Assembly (NCBI GenBank): GCA_027604185.1
Contig: JADGKB010000053.1
Location: 1-64,000 of the forward strand
DNA length: 64,000 nt
Direction: 5' to 3'
Origin: Boothiomyces macroporosus
Lineage: Eukaryota > Chytridiomycota > Chytridiomycetes > Rhizophydiales > Terramycetaceae
Shown: positions 58,137-64,000 of the stretch, one piece after another
Position numbering within the stretch: position 1 is the stretch's first letter
Layout: each line of letters begins with the position of its first letter
The notes under the pieces: generated by a model
Seen by the model: only the letters and a program-made list of their open reading frames with translations
Told to the model about the DNA's origin: nothing
The model's database searches: none
Program-made: the position numbers and the translations under genes

Positions 58137-61100
58137 TTATATTTTGAGTTTGTTTTTGGCTGTATAATCGAGCAGGATATCAGTATCTGTGGGGTAAAAT
58201 GTTTTTCGTAAACTATGATTAATTAGTACTTACTATTCTAAAAGTAGATCTGGTATGATGCAGAACGGCGGCAGTAGTACAATAAGTAGATAATACGCTG
58301 GGAGGGAGTGCAATATGATGGCAGTGTTGCTATCCGAGTAGAAGAAGTAATCCAGCAAGAACAAACAAAACATGAGTCCAACATTCAATACATAACTAGC
58401 AATTAACCCGAATGCAGTGAACCAAATCCAAAACTTTGAGATGATGGCCATTTTGAATAAAACTACTAGTAGCATGGGGGTAGAGAATAGGTAGCACTGT
58501 ACCCAGTATCCAGTTGAACGTCCTTGATCATCCAAAGCACCTTCAGAATTTAATAAATATACAGAAACAAAAATAATTACCGGATGAATCATGGACATGA
58601 CAAACCACCTTGCAATGTGAGCATAATTCCAATACAGACCGTTCTTGACTTCCTTGTATATCTGTGGATTATCTTCAATAACTTTTTCAGGCAAATCTCT
58701 TTCAAACAAACCATACATAAACGGCGGCAAAGAGGTAAATATAACGTTGAAAGCAGTCAAAAACAACTCTTCATACACGATTTGACCAGACCAAGCACTG
58801 AAGAATCCAAAGTACAATTGAATACTGATAAATACAAAGTTCTTGTAGAATGAATAAAGAATCAAATTGGCCATTCTTAGATAATTGAATCGACCGTGAA
58901 TTGTCAAGAGCCTCTCCAGGAATCTAAATTCTCCAAACGCATAGTCTGCTGCTCGCACAGCTTGAGTTCCTTCTTTACCCATAATACCAATTCCAATGTG
59001 GGCTTCTTGAATCATGGACACGTCGTTTGCACCATCACCAATTGCAAGTGTAATGGAGGTCTTTAAAGACTTGCGTACCAACCGAACAACAAGTGATTTT
59101 TGAAGTGGAGTCACTCTGGAGCAAATAACGGTTTTGCACCTCTTTCCAATGGTTAGAAATTTGCTTTTGCTCTTTTCAGCACCTGCAAATACGTTTGAAA
59201 GCACTTGGCCGTCAACTACCAGTGCATATATTTGAGTCTAGGTTAATTCAATATTTACCGACGGACCTGTTTGAATCTCTTGGAGAATTTTGTCCATTTC
59301 TTTTTCGCATTGTTCAGGTGAGCTAGCAGACAATATAAATAGTTTCATATCCCGGTTAATTAATCTCGACGACATGCCGATATTGATTGCAGTTTCTTGC
59401 TTGTCTCCAGTCAGCAACCACAGTTTTATATCAGCCTAAAATTAACCAAAAATACTTTTAATAAGTTCTCAATTGTTTCTGGCACTCTGTCTTGCAATTT
59501 ATCTTCTATAGCTGTACAACCTAGTAACGTGAGTCCAGTTTCAACAATGTCAGATGCCTGTGCGATTTTTTCTTCTCGACCGTCCAAACTAATTTCCGCT
59601 TCATCATATTGCTTTTTGAAAAAATCAAATTCTTCTTCAGTCAAATCCCTGTACGCAATCACCAGTGTTCTCAAGCCAACGTTACTGAATTCAGTTAAAG
59701 ACTCATTCGCTTTCTTTAACAACTCTGGATCATTCTTTTCAGGGTCCAATCGTGCCATCATAATATTGTCTGCGCCTTTACAATATAGTTTAATTCCTTC
59801 TGGTGACCTGATTATCGCCGACATTCGTTTACGCGTAGAATTGAATTCAATTATCGTGAGTATTTCAAAAGTCTCTTTTTTATCTCTGATTTCAACAGAC
59901 ATTGTTTGTTTTGTACGGTTGTAGAGCTTGTATTTGTTGCTCATGGCGGCCTCCAGCAAGGCAGTCTCATCAGGCGACTGACTTTCAAAAATCATCTTTC
60001 CAGTTTTTTCATCTATTGCTGGTATACATCCATGACATAGGGCTAAGGCTTTAAAGAAGTGATCCACGAAAAACTTTCTTTTTTCTGTTGTTGCATTCTA
60101 AATTAGCGCTTTTTTACTAGATATAATTCAACTGCAGTCCCTGGATTCTTCATTTCATCAACGACTTCTCCATCTATAAAAAACTGGGCCATTTCCATCA
60201 CATTTTGTGTTAATGTTCCAGTCTTGTCAGAGAATATGTAATCAACACAACCCAAATCTTCATTCAAATTACTGTTGTTTGCTCTCATTGGAATATAAGA
60301 TACAGTCCCATCAATATTTGTTCTTTTGGATTGCATTTTTGGATCCCAAACCATATAAGTGGCTTGACCCAATTTCACCAACTCAATAGTGACAAAGAGG
60401 GAGATTGGAATTACATAGGTATATAGTGCAAAAAAGGAGATGATTGTACTCCACAAGTTCTAGGTTAATTGGAAGGATACAAATGTAGCACTGGAACTGG
60501 TAAGCCCGATATACCATTCAACTGCCAAATCTGTTGAAGGCCTAGTGTTTTGAATACCCAAGATGTACTGATAGTGCTGATATTCTAAAACAACACTGAG
60601 TACCAACAGCACAGCATTAAAAGCAAACGCAGCAAGTACAAGTAAATTCAGTTTCCGTTCTAATGAAGAAGTCTTGAGCTTTCCTCGCTTTAAATTTTTC
60701 ATGATTTTAGTATTGCCACCACAATACAATACTATAGCATATACATAATCAGTATTTCGAAGCACAGATCCACGACACACTAAATTCAAGAGAGATAGCG
60801 GAGTGGTTTGGTTTTTTCCGTCATCCAAAGTAATTCTGCCCTCAAAAGATACAAGATTGTCATTTGGCTGTTCACATTGAATCAACCCACCAATTTTTGA
60901 AATAGATTCTGGGGAATTCCGATCTGAAGTTGTAGGAACAGTTGATTTACGCTTTAAATTCGTCTCACTGAATTAAAATATTTTACCCGTCCAATTCCGC
61001 AGTTTCAATAAAAGCAGTACCATCTTCGTAAGATGAAGATAGCAGAATCGCATCAACCTGAAACTTTGATCCTTTTTCAATATACACAATATCTCCCGGC

Positions 61101-61648
61101 TGTAGCTCTTGCGCTGAAATCGTCTTTTTCTGTCCATTTTCAATAACAATCACAGGAGTAGTATTCGCCATCTTGTCTGCTCTGTATCGGTTCTACATTA
61201 GTAAAAAGTACAAAATCCTCTATTGCTTCCTTGGCAGCAGAAAAAGCGAGAACAATCATCAGGGGAGCTATTTGAGTTGAAGCGCTAAAACTGCTGTATC
61301 CAGTAAGAACGGAAAGCGCACCCAAAAGGAAATAAATATTGTAAAAGCGTTTAAACTGGATTATTTATAGCGTACCTGCATAGCCAAGTTCAACGGTAGA
61401 AAAGTCAAGACAGTGTATTTAGTCGTCCGTATGTAGTTAGCTTTGTGTAGGTGCTTGTCTTTTGGAAACTTTACTTCGTAAGGGCCTTTCGGCTCTTTAC
61501 GCATCCGCAACAAGTTTCCAAGTTCTTTTCGAAAGTTCTTTTTCTCTTTAATTTGTATTTCCGATGGTCTTTTCAGCACTTGTAGTTCAACATTTTCAAC
61601 CATTTGATTTTTGTACGCTGGCGGTGGAGGAGAAATATTGTCACCCAT
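58137..61648 (-). CDS. P4-ATPase phospholipid flippase (Drs2/Dnf type)
   Basis: Exons (minus): 61648-61376, 61355-61212, 61192-60987, 60967-60481, 60459-60118, 60097-59456, 59435-59259, 59237-58234, 58212-58137 (1116 aa). Moves aminophospholipids to the cytosolic leaflet. Motifs: [58 protein letters not shown] (phosphorylated Asp), [28 protein letters not shown], and [27 protein letters not shown], followed by ten-helix topology. It would need a CDC50 partner, not seen here. ATG at 61648 is the first in frame of the coding-like stretch; an upstream exon is possible. C-terminus is short, without the long regulatory tail of Drs2. Its stop is 13 bp from the convergent ABCG gene. Confidence 0.95.
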
Positions 61649-62049
61649 TTTTTTCCAAATAGGATTGTGTTGATATGGTGGTGGATTAATGTTGAAAGTC
61701 TTAAATTTCTTTTGCTTGAAGCGTGGACTAAACGCCTAGTGTGGCGATTTGGTTGATTAAGTCCCATTAGTGACAAGCTTGAAATCCTTGATATCAGTGA
61801 ATTGAACCTGAAAGAGAATCTCGGAATGAGGTTTATTATTGAAAATTATCCATAATTACTTATCCACCAGAAATTTTAACTTTTAAAATTATTATCTTTA
61901 GGCAGCATTGAGTTGATAGTTATGCGGCGTTGAGTTGACAGGTTACGGATTCTATTATGCAGGTGGTATTAAGATGGTGTGTTTCTATTAGTGCTGAATT
62001 AGCCACACCCAAGAATTAAAGCCACAAAAAAAAGAAATCAAGGGCTATA
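61649..62049. other. Intergenic with a short direct repeat
   Basis: Between the P4-ATPase start and the TBCB stop, both minus strand. GCAGCATTGAGTTGATAG (61902-61919) recurs as GCGGCGTTGAGTTGACAG (61924-61941). No gene is recognised. A 5' extension of the flippase may lie in 61650-61740, where the frame stays open. Confidence 0.4.
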
Positions 62050-62726
62050 TTAAAACTCGTCTTCAAATAAATCTTCTTCTGGATAATCACCAACATTTAC
62101 AATATCAGGACGTAAAAACACACCATGCTTGTTGGGACAAGTAAAGTAAGACTTTCCCTCTACTGTACCATTGTGCTTCCCAACCGGTTCATCATACTGA
62201 ACACCTTTATAAAATAGAAATTACCAACAAAATATCCGTGCTTGAAATCTACCAATCCAACATATTTAACCTCTCCTCTTTTTTCCATTCCATCCACTTC
62301 AACCATACATCGATCTCCTACTTTGATTTTCTCTGCTTCTTCTTTGAAATCCTTTATATTCTCAGCAAAGCGGCCAATTTTATTTCTCTTTTTGAAAGCT
62401 AATACAGAGTCATTTCGTTTTTCATATTCTTCATTACTGATTTCAAACTTCTCTACTTTGTTTAGATCATTATAATCAAAAGTCTTTTCTGTATTTGCAA
62501 CTACTAGAGTAGAGTAATTTTCTATAGAGTAATAGCCAAGCTGTTTATCGTCTTGCAGTTTAGTTCCGTTGCAAGTCAGAACCATAGTTGAGGAAGGGAC
62601 ACCAGTAATGGCAGTGAGTTTTTCCTTTAATTCCAAGATCGAAAGCGACTTTTCAAATCTTCTTTCTGAGCTGGCGTTTTGTGATTTTACAAACAGAGTT
62701 AAAATGTGGTTTTCATTTTGTAGCAT
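62050..62726 (-). CDS. TBCB: Tubulin-folding cofactor B (TBCB/Alf1)
   Basis: Exons (minus): 62726-62225, 62204-62050 (218 aa). Alpha-tubulin folding chaperone. N-terminal ubiquitin-like domain (about 1-85; [31 protein letters not shown]), helical linker ([24 protein letters not shown], the conserved YEKRxDSVLAFKxxNKxGRF block) and a C-terminal CAP-Gly domain (GDRCMVEV...[41 protein letters not shown]). It ends EDEF, like the acidic, hydrophobic-ended tail by which TBCB binds TBCE. The single 20-nt intron interrupts the CAP-Gly domain. Confidence 0.95.
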
Positions 62727-62759
62727 TTTTAGATTTGGAAAAGTTTACTCTTTTAAGTG

Positions 62760-63017
62760 TCAAGGAACATCTTGGAATATTCCAGATTTAATCCACTGAT
62801 AAACATTATTGTAGTAGTGGTTTAGATTGAGTGGTTCTTTGAATAAAATAGGCGGAAAAGACAAATAGCACAACTGTAAATCTGTCCTTTTATTCAGCAA
62901 GGAAGCAAGGAACAGTACAGCAGACTCGTCCTTCATACTGTCTTGCGTGACATCATCAAATGCTACACGATCTTTGATATGATTCACAGTATAGGTAGAT
63001 AACAATCCATCAAACAT
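62760..63017 (-). CDS. Small conserved-looking protein, family unknown
   Basis: Intronless open frame of 85 codons, MFDGLLSTYTVNHIKDRVAFDD to IFQDVP. Composition is protein-like (LLNKRTDLQLCYLSFPPILFKEPLNLNHYYNNVYQWIKSGIF), it starts with ATG, fits in the gap between TBCB (34 bp downstream) and LLPH, and no competing gene overlaps. I cannot assign it to a family. It could be a short real gene or one exon of a larger one. Confidence 0.55.
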   Translation of the reverse strand: MFDGLLSTYTVNHIKDRVAFDDVTQDSMKDESAVLFLASLLNKRTDLQLCYLSFPPILFKEPLNLNHYYNNVYQWIKSGIFQDVP

Positions 63018-63129
63018 CTCTATCGACTATATCTACTATCAGGAATTCCATTGCGGATGTCTCTTCTAATACTCAAACACTTCTAATAATATTCTCTTTA
63101 TTTTTTTTTTCAAAAACAAAAAAAAAGAA

Positions 63130-63411
63130 ATGGGAAAATCAATTAGAAGCAAAGGCCAGAGAAAGAACAGAGCTCTCAGAAGAGAAATGATCCACAAGCC
63201 AAAAGAAGAAGAAAGACTGAATCGCCTGGTAGAAAATGAAGTTGTAGAAACCAAACAGCAGGAGCAAATTAGTGTGGATACAGAAAAGATGGAAACAGAG
63301 CCAAAAATACTTTCAAAGAAGCAAAAGGAAATGCTTTTAATGTCTCGTAATCAGTACAAGAGAAAAGCCAAGAGCAAAAAGGGAAAATTATACATTAATA
63401 AAAAGAAATAA
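63130..63411 (+). CDS. LLPH/DUF2423-like basic nuclear protein
   Basis: Intronless, 93 aa. Starts MGKSIRSKGQRKNRALRREM, the hallmark of the LLPH (Learning-associated protein homologue)/DUF2423 family of small, strongly basic nucleolar proteins implicated in pre-60S ribosome biogenesis. The centre is acidic-amphipathic, the C-terminus RNQYKRKAKSKKGKLYINKKK is a nuclear/nucleolar signal. A long A/T homopolymer run sits directly upstream of the ATG. Confidence 0.8.
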   Translation: MGKSIRSKGQRKNRALRREMIHKPKEEERLNRLVENEVVETKQQEQISVDTEKMETEPKILSKKQKEMLLMSRNQYKRKAKSKKGKLYINKKK

Positions 63412-63567
63412 TTTTCTATGGATTAGCCAAGATTCTAGTTGATTCTTGTCAATTGATTTTCATTAATAATCTTTACTCTATTAAGATTCATTCTAATCAA
63501 GTTATACTCTAAAACCTAATTAACCCTTACTCTATTAAGGTTTACTGCAACTCTTGAAAACTTTTTA

Positions 63568-64000
63568 ATGGATCTCAAACGCAAACTGGTAGATTCGGAA
63601 TCCACAAATAAAAAACAAAAAATAGCGGATAGCTGTTTGAATGGACCAAAGATCACTGGATGTAGGAACGTTGATTTGTATGAAAAACTAAACAGAATAG
63701 AAGAAGGGTCCTATGGAATAGTGTACAGAGCAAAAGAGAAATCCACAGGCAGGATATTTGCTTTAAAGAAATTGAAGTTGGAAAAAGAAAAGGATGGATT
63801 CCCAATCACTTCTATTAGAGAAATCCATACTCTCAAGCTAATCAAGCATCCTAATGTGGTTGAAATAATAGAGATTTGCACCACTTCTAATTTCAACCAT
63901 ATCTTTATTGTAATGGAGTATTTGGAACATGATCTTAAGACACTAATGGAAAACATGGCCGAACCATTTCTACTTTCAGAAACAAAAACACTAATGTTGC
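63568..64000 (+). CDS. CDK11 (PITSLRE-type) protein kinase, 5' part
   Basis: Partial; runs off the right edge, 144 codons shown, no intron so far. Starts MDLKRKLVDSESTNKKQKI, then the kinase N-lobe: LNRIEEGSYGIVYRAKEKSTG (glycine loop), ALKKLKLEKEKDGFPITSIREIHTL (ATP-binding Lys and the PITSxRE C-helix), IVMEYLEHDLKTLMENM. The PITSIRE helix and YLEHDLK identify CDK11 (or CDK10-like); these kinases act in transcription and splicing. The short basic N-terminus lacks the long RE-rich extension of animal CDK11. Confidence 0.92.
   Translation, partial: MDLKRKLVDSESTNKKQKIADSCLNGPKITGCRNVDLYEKLNRIEEGSYGIVYRAKEKSTGRIFALKKLKLEKEKDGFPITSIREIHTLKLIKHPNVVEIIEICTTSNFNHIFIVMEYLEHDLKTLMENMAEPFLLSETKTLML

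Overview
This window is a gene-dense piece of a eukaryotic nuclear genome: about 34 protein-coding genes and one apparent pseudogene in 64 kb, roughly one gene per 1.9 kb. Nearly all coding sequence is cut by spliceosomal introns of only 19-23 nt. I reconstructed about 128 introns by hand. Most have GT...AG ends, a TAAT-like branch region close to the acceptor, and a modal length of 20 nt. In every gene with a located start codon the exon lengths sum to a multiple of three, which supports the models.

The gene set fits an opisthokont, probably a zoosporic (flagellated) early-branching fungus or close relative, perhaps Rozella-, aphelid- or sanchytrid-like. It has a class I myosin with TH1 and SH3, a Bap31/Yet3 homologue, a fungal-type HNH_2 protein, and an Ulp2/SENP6-like SUMO protease. 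It also has several cilium- or tubulin-related genes: kinesin-II, a TPGS2-like tubulin polyglutamylase subunit, p25-alpha/TPPP, a ZSWIM2-like E3 ligase, a SPRY/IQ-repeat protein and tubulin cofactor B. The taxon is inference. No rRNA, tRNA, transposase or CRISPR was recognised.

Layout: 0.6-4.5 kb ABCC transporter; 4.8-5.3 universal stress protein; 5.6-6.3 decayed pyroglutamyl-peptidase; 6.4-7.7 NAPE-PLD-like hydrolase; 8.2-10.8 UBE3A-like HECT ligase; 11.0-13.4 SUMO protease; 13.6-15.9 kinesin-II; 16.1-17.3 HNH_2 protein; 17.8-19.7 mitochondrial DEAD-box helicase; 19.7-22.1 GH35 beta-galactosidase; 22.2-22.9 EI24; 23.0-27.4 villidin-like actin regulator; 27.4-29.0 amino-acid permease; 29.3-32.4 two 7TM paralogues; 32.5-35.1 SRPBCC protein, TPGS2, Bap31 and mitochondrial uS17; 35.1-37.9 SPRY/IQ protein; 38.0-40.1 SWI3/SMARCC; 40.5-41.4 unknown gene; 41.4-44.9 myosin-I; 44.9-45.9 GGTase-I beta; 46.0-48.1 acetoacetyl-CoA synthetase; 48.6-50.6 WW-MyTH4-RhoGAP; 50.6-51.2 p25-alpha; 51.3-53.0 ZSWIM2-like; 53.0-58.1 two head-to-head ABCG transporters; 58.1-61.6 P4-ATPase; 62.0-62.7 TBCB; then a small unknown gene, an LLPH/DUF2423 protein and the start of CDK11.

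The architecture is very tight. Convergent stop codons lie as little as 3 bp apart and divergent start codons 17-26 bp apart, so neighbours must share promoters or overlap in their UTRs. The most unusual observations are two introns that look like two complete short introns joined back to back (kinesin-II and Bap31), a conserved gelsolin exon junction with no AG acceptor, and the near-universal in-frame stop in introns whose length is a multiple of three.
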